Source of the DNA: Takakia lepidozioides
Lineage: Eukaryota > Streptophyta > Takakiopsida > Takakiales > Takakiaceae
Direction of reading: 5' to 3'
Length of the DNA stretch: 64,000 nt
Assembly (NCBI GenBank): GCA_030704615.1
Contig: CM060731.1
Span: 12,834,001-12,898,000, forward strand
Part shown: positions 46,501-59,400 of the stretch, in pieces
Layout: each line of letters starts with the position of its first letter
How positions within the stretch are numbered: the first letter of the stretch is position 1
Notes under the pieces: model-generated
The model's database searches: none
Told to the model about the DNA's origin: nothing
Seen by the model: only the letters and a program-made list of their open reading frames with translations
Made by a program: the position numbers and the translations under genes

Positions 46501-49500
46501 AGATCCTTAGGATGGTGTGGAAGCATTCTCAGATCAATGTTACATGGATAGTTCCCGCAAGCAGCAATGGTCTCATACTAATGGTCACCAACCAATCTTT
46601 AATTTCACTTGACAGAAACATGTGAAAGTAGAGATGAACAAGTTTCTCCAATTAGCAGAATTTGGCTTGTCCCTGAGCCTCTAAGCAGCAAATTCAGGGA
46701 TATCTGGTATCTATGCAGCCAGAGGGGACTCACAGGTTATAAGCCATGAAAATAGATGGGTAGAGAGATGCAAAGTCCAAAATAGTAACAGGGTCCTGCT
46801 CCTGCCATCCCCCCAGCTCCTCCACCTCAAAATAAACTCACGTGTGTACAAGAAAGCACCAAAGCAATTTTGCAACAACCTGAGTGTTGCAAAAACTGAC
46901 AGATCAAAGTCAGTACCTGATAAAACCCAGCCGTCTGAGCCTCCTTTGGATGAAGCAAGAAAGGGCTCTCCGATAGCTGCCCTGTTTCACATAATTCCAC
47001 AGGCCTGGGTTATGACAGTTTTTGGTCCAAGAGAATTTCCCTAATTAATGGTTACACTTCCACTTATTCAAGGCAATCTCAGTAAGTTCTGCACAATATG
47101 CTAAACAAGGTTGACTGTCATTGAGGACCCAAGGGGCTTCCACAGGAAACCCCACACACCTCCAGCACGTAGGCAAGTCTAGCAACTGATAACTAAATTA
47201 ATGCATAAGATGTTTGAAAAGATGCCACAAAATTTCAACACCAGATTTTACGGATGTGCTGGGAAGTGCAACATCCAGGTCTACAATAAAATAAGAATGT
47301 ATCACTAAGAGTGCACCAAGACCACCAACCAGTAATAGTGGAGAAATTACAAATTGCATGGTCCCTAGATCTGGCATCCTGCCATGGGACAAGGAAATCC
47401 ATTTTTCTTGAACTCACCACTTATTGCAGCCCCTCCAAGCAGCCATCCCTCTCTCCTTGCGCTCCGGAGAAGTAAGCTCTTCAGTCACAAGAAATTTTGG
47501 AGAAATGTACAATTCAGTTGACTGACAGCAAGTTGCTTGTAGCCAGAGTTTACCAATATTATGTCTTAGCATCCCAGACATAGCATTCTTACTCAGATCC
47601 CTTAATGGAAACAGGGACCAAATTTTCCACCCTGTTTAGTGAACAGCAATACGGTCTGAGCCTGTACCCTAGTCTCTCTGCACCACACCCATCCAACTGA
47701 ACTGTAAAAAGAAGGGTAAAATTGCATACGGTGGGATTCAGAATCTTTTATCACTTACTTGCACGCGCACCATTTGCGCTTTATAAAGGACTTCAGAGAG
47801 AGTCAGCCCAGTGACCCGGGCCATCTCTACTGTTTCGGGCACTGTTTGCAACCTCTCCATTAGCTTGAGTGCTACCTGCCACTATTCAACTTCATATGAA
47901 CACCTCAAGTGGTGTTTGCTAGCTCCTAAAGAGAAAACAACATCCAGTGAGCTCACACTGCAGCAAAAGCACCATGCAACCTATGACTGCCGATTACAAG
48001 ACAGTGGCCACATCATTTTGCAAACTCTGCTAATGCACAATGAGGTTGTTTGTTCTGGCATCCAGTCCAATGAAATTTTGCATCAGATATAGCCATCAGA
48101 AATAGAGCAACAAAACAATCAGCTTACCTCAGCTTCATGAAGTGAGTAAACCCACAGGCGAGAATGACCCCCATATTTGCCAGCCCAAAGCTCTGCCACC
48201 ATTACCGTTGATAGCACCTCTTTGGGAGTTCCTAAAAACAGCTGTGGACATGTACATTAATACCATAAGATCAAGAACTGCGTGGCCTTGACAGCAGTGT
48301 TCGTCCTGATCTGATAGCTTACTGGACTAGCTTCTAAATCTTTTCACTTCTCCACAAGGGAACCGATTGCACTGAAAGGTGCAGGAATTAAATTTCACCT
48401 CCAGCAATCTGATTGAGCGATCTATATATCGAATAAACAAGGCTGCAAGACATCCCCACATAAGTGATGACCTGGACTGAGTGGAATCGTATTTTGATGT
48501 ACCTGTCATTATGCACATTTGGAGGCTCAAAGGATATTTTCATCATGGAATTACAAAAGCAACCTGAATTCTGCATAATCTACCATTGTGGATCACATAC
48601 ACAACAGTCATGAAGAAATGACAACAGGCAGAGCAGGGCAGGAGGTGGCTCTTTAGGATTAGTTAGTTTATCCCCTTTCTGCCATTGATAAACTCAAATG
48701 AAGTTCAGCATCATTTAAAACTTCATAAGCCTTGACTGAAGCACTGGGACAAGGTCAACTACAGAAACAAAAGAAGTCGTACCAATCAATCCAGTACAGA
48801 ATAGCAAGCCTTGTCTTCAACTACGATCCGCAATTAGTCATACAAACCTAGAACCATCGCTCAATCTTAAGAATGATAATTTTTTACCAAATCAAGATTT
48901 GAAACCAACCCAACACCTGGAACCATGGAGAAAAGGCACGAATGCAAATATCTCACCTGTGAACACTCTGCTAGTGTGAATGTAGAGAGGTTGAAAGCCA
49001 CAAGGATCACACGAAGCATGTCAATCACTAGCCTGCCCTCAACAGATGCCCGGAACACCTCCTGGTTGGATGTTGATGACATGCGTGCTTGCTGCTTTAC
49101 CCAATGTTTCCCATATGTCACCACTGACTTTACCTGCCATTGGAAAAAGACAAAATGAGATTTTATAGATTCCACATTAGAACATATCTATGCGAGAGCC
49201 TACTAAATCTAATCTGAGGTAGCCAAAGATTATAATAACAAATTTCACATTAGAACTGTATCATAGCTGACACAACTACAGTGTATCTGTGACCTATGCA
49301 ATAGAGTGTGCTGATAACACAGGTTAGGCATGAAATAGCAATGAATACTGGTGTTCATCACTATCTGCTAAATGCATGGAGACTTCCATAACAAGACATG
49401 CAGTCTGTAGTGGAGTTAATAGAGACAGAAACCTCAATAGATTGGCCTTTGCGCCGGCCAATATCAAGAGGTCCTAGCTTCAGCACTTTGAATCGCTCAG

Positions 49501-52500
49501 CCAGATACCGCAAACTATCCTTCAATTGAAATACACACACAACATCTGGATCCACCTCCCAATAGAAAAACTCACGCCATGCCATTAGCATAGGAGTCTC
49601 TGTCTCATACTTCCGCACCTCCACTCCTGGTAATCTCCCTTGGGACAGATTCCTACCATGGGTGAAAACTACCTGTTTTGTGCCATCCTGGAACCCCCTA
49701 AAGCAAAGGATGTGGGATATAATAAGGACTGGATCTCTTGATGGGAGGGCTGACCCTCCCCCAGCAATACTGTCAAGGTCCTCAATGTCCCCCACCCGTG
49801 CTTCATCATCCTCAGAGGGGCCCAATCCTAGGCTATCACGTGTCGTACCTCTTTTAGTTGGGCTTGTCAAACAATCAGCTCTTGCTCTCCCTTTCACTCT
49901 TCTTGAAAACTGCCGACCACTACTGGTGCTAAGTTTTGCCCCACCAGACACAATTCTTCCACCTCCCGCACACTGCACATGGAGGGCTACAATTCGTAGT
50001 GGGGATATTAAAGACCATGTGGAGTTGTCCAAGCCTGAAGCCAAACCTTTTGGGACCCTCATAGGTGTGCTTGTCTCTACTAGGCTACCAGCAGGGTCCA
50101 CTTTAGATTTTGCCTCCGCTAATCCTTTGTTATCTCGCAGAAAAATCTCCTCTTCTTCGTCATCTTTGTCAAAAAGCATATCCCGATTCTCTGCCAAGTC
50201 TGTGCCAATGACCCCAGGAGATGTTTGTGGGGGGACCTGAGAGCCCTGATTGTTCTCAGTGAACTCCATGTGATATGTAGCATCAGGTGTCAAACCAATC
50301 AGGTTGCGCCAGCCCACCATGAGCTCCTTGGAGCAGCGTGTCTTCTGCTGATTGTGAGGTACAGACTCTGCTTGCTTGATTTCCACCCAGGAGCCCCCAG
50401 CAATCGAGGTGTCGCAAAAGAAGCGCATCCCTAGCTGCCAAATGCATAAAACTTCCTGAATGATAAAGCTGGTTTACACTCTACTATGAGAATATTTCCG
50501 ACTCTTTTGTCAAAATATGAAGAGATTTTGCCTAAAACAAGTTACACCTCCCTTGGAAGACACCCCTAGTGATTGCCTGCTAAATATTGGGTCAAGGAAA
50601 CTGACCATGTTCCACACTTAGTGTAGCATACAACCTCATGGGGAGAATCACCCATTTCCATCCAGAACAATGACAAACTTGTCATTGCACGTCCCTTTAT
50701 GATTGAAACTCTCATTTAAAAAGTCCAATAATCCTCTAGCCGTAACCATAACAGTGTGCAAGGATACCTATGAACCTAGAAAGTTACAATAGAGGTTTAG
50801 CTTAGAACAGACTTTGATGCCCTCCTCATAGGAAGTGTGGTCCTTCCAGACAATGCCATGGCTTTGCAATCCGTTACTCTCAGCCAACACAGTTATCTCC
50901 TTGGCAACCACCTCCACATCTTTGCCTCTCCATACTTGTACCTGTGATGAGCGATTCCAACAGTCACAGACTACAAGCGTATTCACCAATACACTTATTA
51001 CTCTCTTCTTCTTCTTCTACTGCCCTCTATACTACGAGATCCGTGGGAGATTCCACTGTTTATTCAGTGGAACCCAAACTCTCACTGATGTCTTCCACTA
51101 TGAGGATCAAAAATGCTTGGCAGCCTACCTGCACGAGGCCTTCACCCTTAGACAATCGCTAGAACATTAATTGTGGTTTCTGGATTTGTTCCTCTCTCAT
51201 GTTTTCTTCCATTTTGTCCCATAAGCTCTATGAGCTTTCCGCAGACGTTATAAAGCACCATTTCATTTCATTTCTCTTCAATCTCTTCCTATGCCCCATG
51301 GATATTGAATTATTGTCTCTCTTTCTTCCTGGGAAGCCCACTACTTGTTCTCTTTCTAATTTCATCCATACCATGCTTCTTTGACCTTCCCATATCATAA
51401 AGTTCCTTTCTTCATTCATACTTTCTCTTTTCAACCGTCACATTGGCTCTTTGTCCTCCCGCACTCAACAACTTAATTTTCTTTCTTCTCTTGTTGTTCT
51501 ACTGTCCCCCCAGATCCAATTTCATAAACCAAATACCACATCACAACCTTGGCAAGCCAAAGCTGGCCTGACAGTGCCATCTGGCGCTGTCTATCTGGTT
51601 TACATTTTTTAGCTCTCTGTTTCTGTGCTTTTACTGTTTGTTTTGTCTGTGGTTATTAGTTATTCTATTGTGTCACCCTTTCAAACCTCCTGTGGATGTG
51701 ATAATTTTCTTTCCTTCTTCTCTTTTCTACTTTCCATGGGCCCTAAGGGTCTCTGTGGACGTTGTGAAGGTTTCTTTCGTTCTTCTTTCTTCTATGAGTC
51801 CTTTTGGGCAAAAATAATTGGAAAATTGGAAAGAAACGTTCACATATTTCTTCTTCACATGTCAAGCATCCAACCCTAGTTTCATGAAAGCATGGGGTAC
51901 CTTCAAGAAAGGATAAGTCCCGCCGCGACGGTAATACATTAGCGGTGTCATGTCAGCGAGTGAAATTCCAGCCACCTGCTACAGAAACACCTGCTAAGCC
52001 AATCCATCTTTTTCCAGATACTCGAGGTGGTAACCCAACACATGAGATTGACCGTACATAATCACCTATTAAAGAGGAAGTTTTGACTCACTGAAGGTCA
52101 TGTTTCGTATTAATGTCAGCAACTCTCATCCTCGACAATTTGTCCAGGAAAAGAATGCACTCATAAGACGCTGTTAGCAGTAGCCTTGTGGCCATAGACC
52201 CCGCACCCAGTTTGGGCAGAAAAGATAGAAGAATTTGTCCAGGGAAAGATATGATCAACAAGAAACCAGTAATCTCAACTGGGAATGCTCCTCCCATTCT
52301 TGTTTAGGGTTTCTTATGGTGGATTCTGTTTGCAAGATAAAGAGTCAACACCTAGATCAAACCTACCTCTACCAATTCACAACCTTGCAAGTCAAGAAAT
52401 GTGATGGCAGGTGGGGACCCAACCCTGGTCAGCGATCGCTGTCCCAATCAGAAAAACAGCTGCGTCACTCACATTATAGGCCTGATATCCGCAGACTGAC

Positions 52501-54697
52501 ATCAGGGATACCCGCTTGTGCAAATGACCACTTGGTTTCGTGGTCACACCCTCGGCCATGAGACTAGGGGTTTGCATGCCAGTTGGTATAAACTACTGAG
52601 GCCCATACAGTAGTACTTTCCTGGATTGCAAAAAAATCAACAGCAATTGACGTATTGTGGGCTGATTTGACACCCTACTCCTCGAGTGTGAAGCAGTTTT
52701 CAGGGTCGTTATCTTTCTTCATCAGATACTACCACTCCATTGGCTGCCAGCCAGGGCACTCCACACAACTGAGTCATTAGGAGGGACCAGAGACCTGGTT
52801 GACCACCTTCCTTGCAAATTGCACTGTATAGTGACACAAGACTTCCCCACTCAATCTACCCCCGGCCGTCATACTTACGAAGAATGAGAGGAACAGGCTG
52901 ATTCAAAGAGGTCTCAGGAGGGTCTACATACTAGAAACATGGAGCCCCGAGAGACAACCCATCAATTCTCTGAATTCTACAGGGACAATTTCCTTGAAAA
53001 CAGGGATAACTGCATGATTATGCCTTCCTACCTCTTGAGGATGGTCTGTAAGCAACACCGAGAGGCTACAATCTGTCACGTCTGCATGTTGCAGGCAGTG
53101 GCAACGGAGCAGCACTTTTTCTTATCCCCTCTTGTATATTATGAGATCCAAGAAAGATAATATTATCTCCAATCTTTCACAGAAGCTTTCAGCCTCAGAG
53201 ATCCAAAGTGCCGTGGAGCCTACATGCTTGAGTACCTCCTACAATTCTTTCTTTCATTCGTTCTCTGGGCACATAGACTGTTTTGGCTTCTTGTGGACGT
53301 TAGGAGGAACTTGTTCACACTCAGACGTGCCTGACATCAAATCACCCACATGGACAGTTTATATTATCAGCACAACAGTGTGAAGAGCTCACAACTTGGT
53401 TTGTAGAGGCAGCATTCTTCTTGCGGCTGGCCTGGACAGAGCGATTGAGATTCTCCATGACAATCCCTAGATTCCCCTCCTTTATTGCTGCTTCCTTTCC
53501 TTCTTCCAGACACATGGGAGCTGGGAACCAGAAGTAGGGCAAAAAATCTGCTCCATTTGATGCACTTGTGATTGTTAGACATGTATACCAGTAGGCCTTG
53601 AATCTGAAAAGTAAAACAGTCCTTGGGTACATAATGAATTAAGTGCACATTGCTTAAACCCCATTGGAGATGGCACCATCTGACAGACGAAGGCATGACG
53701 CATGCAATTGCTTTCACCCTCCAGCTTAGATTTCATTCTAGTCTTCAAATTGGATCATGTCACGTTCTCACAGACAAGTGGAGAAAGGTGAATACCATTG
53801 CACAGAAAGTGCACAGTAGGAGAAGACTTTATATCGAATGGATCAATTGAATGAACAGTGACAGTTAAAGCACCATTAACTTCAATAGCTCAGAGCAAGG
53901 TTTGTTGTTGTTTGGAATTTTCATTAGACAATGTGAAAAAGCCCTCGGATGTCACAAATTGTCAATAACATGTAAAAAGCAGTTTAGGGTTTTTACATGT
54001 TAAGCAAGTACTTTCTCAGCTCCAGACATTCCCACCCAGTTGGAACAAAGTAGATTGTGATAAAAGAGGACACATTGTGTATCCACAAGAGTTAAGGGTT
54101 TAACAGCATATCTTAAGGAAAATACTCAAGTTGTGTCAGGAGGTGTCATGCAACAGGCCATAATTCAGTCCCGTGATTTTGACATGAAAGTCAGCTCTGA
54201 GACTTCATAGGCACATGTACTGGAACAGCTCCAGACATCACAAATTATACGAATTTAAACTTTTCCGGGGGGGTGAAACCAACGGGATTTATTGCTACGG
54301 CCTCTTGCTACCCAAGGAAGCAGGAAAAGTCCCGTCAAATGTTCGAAAAGTCCAGACTTTGCAATGTCACTCGAGTTTTTGTGGAGGAACAAATGTCCGA
54401 GCTACTTCTGTGGCCTGGTTTTCTGGAGATATAGGCCCATTGTCCATAATTGCTCATGACAGGGATGAATCAGAGCATCGCCATAACTCAGGGACTATTC
54501 CATGTAAGAGTATACATTTTGAATCCCAATTGAAAAGTTCAACACGGCAGCATCCTACCGTAGAGACACTTGTTACGACACACAATAAGAAAGATTGAGC
54601 ACAGTACAGAGGGAGGAGCAGCAGGCGAAGAAGGAGGAGCATCAGTGAAGACCGCATCCACCAACATCATTCGCACTACTCCATTTTCTGCATCCAT
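40534..54697 (-). CDS. Pol delta-like family-B DNA polymerase with lost exonuclease residues
   Basis: Secure exons: 50941-50813, 50434-49433, 49133-48957, 48241-48128, 47875-47759, 47478-47418, 46981-46917, 46795-46734, 46480-46415, 45732-45671, 45421-45318, 44617-44535, 44338-44137, 43602-43576, 43143-42886, 41946-41734, 41565-41467, 41091-40937, 40810-40534. All phases close (1090 codons). Weaker N-terminal exons: 53603-53393 (DFLPYFWFPAP) and 54697-54608; another probably lies between 53393 and 50941. Exonuclease motifs: ALHVQCAG where Pol delta has FDIECAG, FQLKDSLRYL for NxxNFDLPYL, YSLHE for YxxxD. Polymerase: motif A DFASLYPSIF intact, NALYGFTGA intact, motif C YAQTDS. C-terminal cysteines: CLNC...CEDC and CMRC...CTNWVC. 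About 85 extra residues interrupt the exonuclease domain. LINE pieces occupy several introns. Normally Pol delta copies the lagging strand with proofreading; this paralogue should lack the latter. Confidence 0.85.
42070..42800 (-). mobile_element. LINE fragment in a polymerase intron
   Basis: Minus-strand RT C-terminal segment (ERNELSTASLLPENPEG, DRNRLIRREL), GRFRVGSHNLRIETGRW, DRLCPACTG, then the conserved 3' end and a TTTCA tail (plus-strand GAAATGAAATGAAATGG at about 42071). It lies between polymerase exons ending 42886 and starting 41946, antisense-neutral because it shares the gene's strand. Confidence 0.8.
43576..43602 (-). other. 27-nt microexon of the polymerase gene
   Basis: A good acceptor (TTTCTTGCAG) precedes nine codons reading VLCPFLLLQ, followed by a GTCGTT donor. 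The peptide fills the gap where Pol delta has VYFPYLL and joins in phase 0 to VNRYAG in the next exon. Confidence 0.75.
46085..46160 (-). mobile_element. Degraded LINE fragment in a polymerase intron
   Basis: Minus-strand FEVFSCEDPNCLAAYLLEA resembles the FHYEDQKCLAAYLHEA segment of the window's LINE family. Short and degenerate. Confidence 0.5.
51002..51275 (+). mobile_element. 5'-truncated LINE 3' end in a polymerase intron
   Basis: Nearly identical to the last 270 bases of the copy at 32835-33453, including FFYCPLYYEIRGRFHCLFSG and a CATTTCATTTCATTTC tail. It is inserted antisense to the polymerase gene just upstream of the exon starting at 50941. Confidence 0.8.
52155..52231 (-). mobile_element. 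77-bp retroposon 3'-end insertion with about 18-bp target duplication
   Basis: Carries the GGCCACAAGGCTACTGC end of the dispersed family. Flanks AATTTGTCCAGGAAAAGA (52137-52154) and AATTTGTCCAGGGAAAGA (52232-52249) differ by one base. Confidence 0.75.
52880..53330 (+). mobile_element. Diverged LINE relic
   Basis: Plus-strand RMRGTG-like start with ERNRLIQRGLRRVYILETW, then a degenerate cysteine region and LLYYEIQER. The order matches the better-kept LINE copies, with several frame breaks. Confidence 0.5.
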
Positions 54698-56431
54698 CTC
54701 CCTGCTCGTTTTATCACCTTCCGCAAAATCCTTCTCTGTCTCTGGGATGGGAGCAGTAAAATTAAAAACGAAATCGAGAGCTAGCTTTCCAATCCCTCTG
54801 GCAGTACATACGTGCGTGCCAGATTGAAAAACACAGAATTAGCTCAATTTGATCTTCAAAAATCTACTCCGACATAGTCAACAGATTTCCCATAAACATC
54901 AGGTTGATGAAGCGTCAAAAGCTTCAGCTACGGACCGGCCACAATACAAGCACAGAAAAACAGAAATATACTGCTCCGACTCCATCTTCCTCTATAAAAT
55001 TTCAACGAGAACATCTGGAAGGAATTGAAATGGAAGCCACTCTACGAAAATCCACTTGGAAGTTCTGAAGAAAAACCAAGGGAGAAAGAAGGAAACGCTG
55101 TGCGACAGTGAGGCTTCATGAATCAGGCGGCACGCAGACACACAGACGTGGAGGGATGATTCATCCAACGTAAGATTCAATTCGTAAGGATTGTGGATGA
55201 AGGCAGCATTGAGTCATTAAAATGACAGAGCTATCAACAGCCAAAAGTGCATTCACATTCATTGGGACATGTTCTTAGGCATCAAGTTATTTTCTTTTTT
55301 GCATGGAGTGAGGTGCATATTAGCACTTTCAAAATGTTCTTCCACAATTGGGCTTCACCACCAACCATGAAAAAACACTGAGCCACAAATAGAGAAGTCA
55401 CTTCTGCTGTCACAGAGCAAATTGAAAAGAGATGGACAGATCGACACTTGGCCTTGAAGAAGGAAGAAGACCACACCACAGCCGACAAGGTAGCAGGATT
55501 TGGACCCAGAATCACATGGATGACACTCAAGAACAAGGTAGACAGGTATAGCAACATGCAATCAACCACCCTCCTGCATTCAGAGGGCATTCCGTTGCAA
55601 GGGCTGCGCTTTGGGTTTGCATAGAATGGGTACATGGAAAGGCCCATTGAAGCTCATGAGACATGTTGCATAGGTTTCATTGTCTGCCACTGCCAGTATC
55701 TTCTCAAACAAACATTCTCAAGGAAACTGAAAGTATTCAAAGCATGCACAAAGAATGTGTAACTGGAAAAAAAAACTAGGGGAGTTTCCTACAACGGTGG
55801 GGGGAGTACTGGTCTATCAATGAAGACTCAGTTGGTTTGGTAGACGTGGGGGTAGCTGTTGGGGTAGAACTCTTAGGGTTATTGGCAACAACTTGTTCAA
55901 AACCATACTATGTCACTAAGTGAATATCAGGCTGGTCTGGTTTTCCATACCAGTGCAACCCTATATACCAGTACAACATTGGTATGTGCCCATTACCATT
56001 GGGCTACAACTTGTCTCTCTCCCCTCACTATAATTAAATGGCCTGATCATGTGAGCGATCACTCCCTCGTGTTTGCCATTGAAAAAGACTACTAATGGAA
56101 AGAAAGAAAAAAAGGAAAACAAATCCAAGCGTATATGTTTTAGCTCAACACTTGCAGCTGCTATATGGTGATGAAGCAGATAATGCTTAGAAGAGCATTA
56201 CTTCTGACGGGAGAGTGCAGGTCATCAGTTGGTGCTAGCCTCCCACACTCACCAGATATACTTTTTTACTTCAGATCATGATGCACTGTTTTCAAATTGG
56301 CATATACAAATGGATTCCTTGAAGTTCAACTTCCCCACACTATGTCAGTAGATGGGAGAAGTATTGGGAGCCTGTAATCCTTCCATATCAACAGACTAAA
56401 ATCTTGATATGTCCGTATTGGTTGGACCACC
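54698..56431. other. Region between the polymerase 5' end and the MTG1 3' end
   Basis: Probably the promoter of the polymerase gene and the 3' untranslated sequence of MTG1, as both are on the minus strand. A relic with GGTATACCAGT-type words (55905-55990) resembles the hAT-like end at 1-247. No exon is recognised. Confidence 0.45.
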
Positions 56432-59400
56432 TTATGGATTGTTGAGCTTTTCTATGCCTTGCTTGCCACTGGGAGTAGGATCTAACGTGTACCGACCAAG
56501 TTTCCCAGTCCTATACAGTTTGATTAGTTGCTTCGAAACCCGTACCCATCCAGCCTCACCAAGCTCTGCTGGAACTTTAAATAATCTTCGAAGCACATTC
56601 ATTTGTGCATCCACCAAGCTTTCCATATCCTCTTCATCCTCCAACTTCCCATCAAACTTTACCCGGGCTTGGGCCAAGGCTTCTCGCGCGCTTACGGCAT
56701 GGCAGGAATCCACGTCCTGAGAATGCAGACACATGTGGATCTCAGTGCGTAAGTATACCAGATATAATCACATTCCAACAGATTAATTCCCCACCAAATG
56801 AGGAGATGAAAGGAGATGAAAAATTTTACCTAGAGTGATCTACTATTAAAAACATTGAACTGCTTGCGCACCTAGTAAGTGCTGCAGGAAGGTTTCGGGG
56901 TTCCCACATTGGCTGATATAGAGATCCCAAGTTACTAGAAACATTTAAAATTGAGTGTAAAGGTTTGAATTTCACTCCATCCAAGAATACTAGTAAGTCA
57001 GCCGAAGAGCTGTACACATACATTAACGTTTAAAAATGACAGTGATTTCCTTGGCATTTGCACAAATCACCAAAAGCAGGAATACATTGACAAAAGAGTA
57101 GTTCAAAATTACTTCCGACCTCCACCAACTCTTCCAAATTGCATTCCTGCAGTGTCCAGCTGTGTACAACATGATCACAAAGGGTATCAAAGAGAAATCG
57201 AGCTGTCCTTCTTGGGGGGCAAGAAACCAAATTGTTGTGACCAGCATTCTTGTCCATGTGCACATATGTTTGTGTGAGAGGAGGTGCGACCATCATAGGG
57301 GCACGGGAAGGGGAAATAGAATGTCCTCATAAGAAGTTGTTTGCCGTAGCCTTGTGGCCATTGACCCCGCGCCCAGTTTGAGCGGAACACAAAGGGACAG
57401 AACCTACCTCTGTCAGGGGCTGATGTTGGTAGTAAGACTTACCTTGATACAAAAAATTGATCCGGGTTTTCCAGATATCCTCTAGAAATCCCTTCACACA
57501 AGCATCAATCTGATGTGTGTGATTTGCCCAAAAACTAGGCCTCAGAAGGACCTGGGCTTTTGGCTCAGCAAACAGATTGCGATGACTGCAATGACTGTCA
57601 AAGTTGGTAAACAGAGGTACAGGCACAATTCACTTGATAGATTTGAAGAGAGCGTCTCTTTGGTGAGAGAACCCCGGACAGTGTATCAGAAAATGAATAT
57701 TGTCTTCAGGTTGCCCACACAATGGGCAATTGCACTCTCCCTTTCCTCTCTGCTTCTGTTTGCTGTTCAAAGGTAGGCTTCCTGCCCTGAGTTTAAATTT
57801 CAGTCTAGTGCCGAGAGTGGGTAGACCCTTGAGGTCATCCAAGCTGTCCTCCCCCATGTCACAGACTGGAAACAAGTTCAGGGAAGTTTTCTGCCTCATC
57901 AGACAATTTCATGGCAAGAGACATGGCTTTGGACACTACAGCCTCTAAGTCAGATTTATCCAGTAGGCTCAAGACTTGCGGATCCAGATCCAGGTCCTTG
58001 AGAATCTCTTCTACTCCATTTTGTCCCATAAGCTCTAAGAGCTTTCCGCAGACGTTATAAAGCACCATTTCATTTCATTTCATTTCTCTTCTGCCAGGAC
58101 TTAGCCTGTTTGACAGGGCGGTCCTGTTTCCAAGATATAGAGTCGATTAACTTAGGATATCTGGTGTTGGACATATGTTGCAGCTGACCCCGCCATCTGA
58201 CCTTCAATTCATCTCGTCGGGAGCTTAAGGATGGGATGCCAAACTCACCCCAAACAGCCACATTGGCTGTTTTGGAGCATGCTGACATGCACTCCTTAAG
58301 CACCCCCACTTGAATGGATCCTAGAGACTTAGCCTGGTTGGAGTTATCAACCCATATTGCAGATCCGTACTCCAAGGCAGGTCTAATAACGCGACAAAGC
58401 ATGGTTTTCTTAACCTCAGAGTAGAAATAGGGGGGTAGAAATAGAGAGAGAAGACAAGTGGATAGGTGATGAACCTCAGATTGGTTGCTAAGCTCAACCT
58501 TCCTTCGAGAAAGTACCGATCTGCTATTCAGCAGCGATAGCAAGTAGCGTGCCACTCGTTCCTCACCCACCACAGAATCTTTCACTGCCCCTACATGCAC
58601 CAAAAAAAAAGGTTGATGCCTACCAAAGTGAGTGTTAAATATGGTTTCTCTTCACCCCGAAGGACTACTGCCTTCTGTTGGGAAGGTGGACACCTTCTAG
58701 CGGCCATAACCGGGGCAACGAAGTTGCCCAAACCTCCCCCAAGGACTCAAAAGTTCCAAGTACCCAACATTAAGTAACAAGTTGACCCGGGACCCCCCTT
58801 TTCATGGCTCCATTGACTATGATCGGTGACATCCAACATACACGCATGGCGCCAAAGGGGGAGAGAATCCTTATAGACAGGATAGAATTGAAAGAAAAAA
58901 CCCAAAGAATAAATCTAAAGACCCAACGAGGAGAGCAAATGAGAGAGGACTAAGACAGAAAGAACCAAGCATTATAACCTCCATTGGGGAGCCATTAGAT
59001 AATGTAGAGCAAGAAAACGACATCAAAAGATTCCAGATCTTGCACTGGACAAGAGCCTGCCTACCACTTCTGTCCTCAATGCCTCTGCCAAAGACAGGAA
59101 TTCTCTAAGGACCAGAGTGTATGTGGGGCAGTTGAAAAAGAGAAGATACTATGTTTCTACTACTTGGGACAGGATTAAAGCCCTTGTGACGGATGTGGAG
59201 ACTTCCCAGAGAGGTAGGAAGACACAACTTCTTATCCTGATGACTAGGAAGGTGGCTTTGAAGAAAGAGGGAGAGAGCGAGAGCCAGAGCCAGAAATCAT
59301 ATACCTGTTAAGGTAAGTTTCAGGCCTGTCTCCGAATCACCTATATTGGGAACTAGCACACCTGGCGTGTCTAATACATACACACTAGGTCGTTCACCAA

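Noticed and set aside
46917-47004. Apparent frame clash between polymerase exons ending 47418 and starting 47004, suggesting a pseudogene
   Set aside because: Using the acceptor at 46982 (exon 46981-46917) restores the frame and keeps the conserved KEAQTAGFYQ segment.
49662-50240. A 192-codon plus-strand open frame
   Set aside because: It is the antisense shadow of the large polymerase exon and shows no family resemblance.
54454-54657. Leucine-rich minus-strand frame resembling a signal peptide protein
   Set aside because: Low-complexity CTC/CTT repeats explain it. Another frame of the same stretch is the likelier first polymerase exon.
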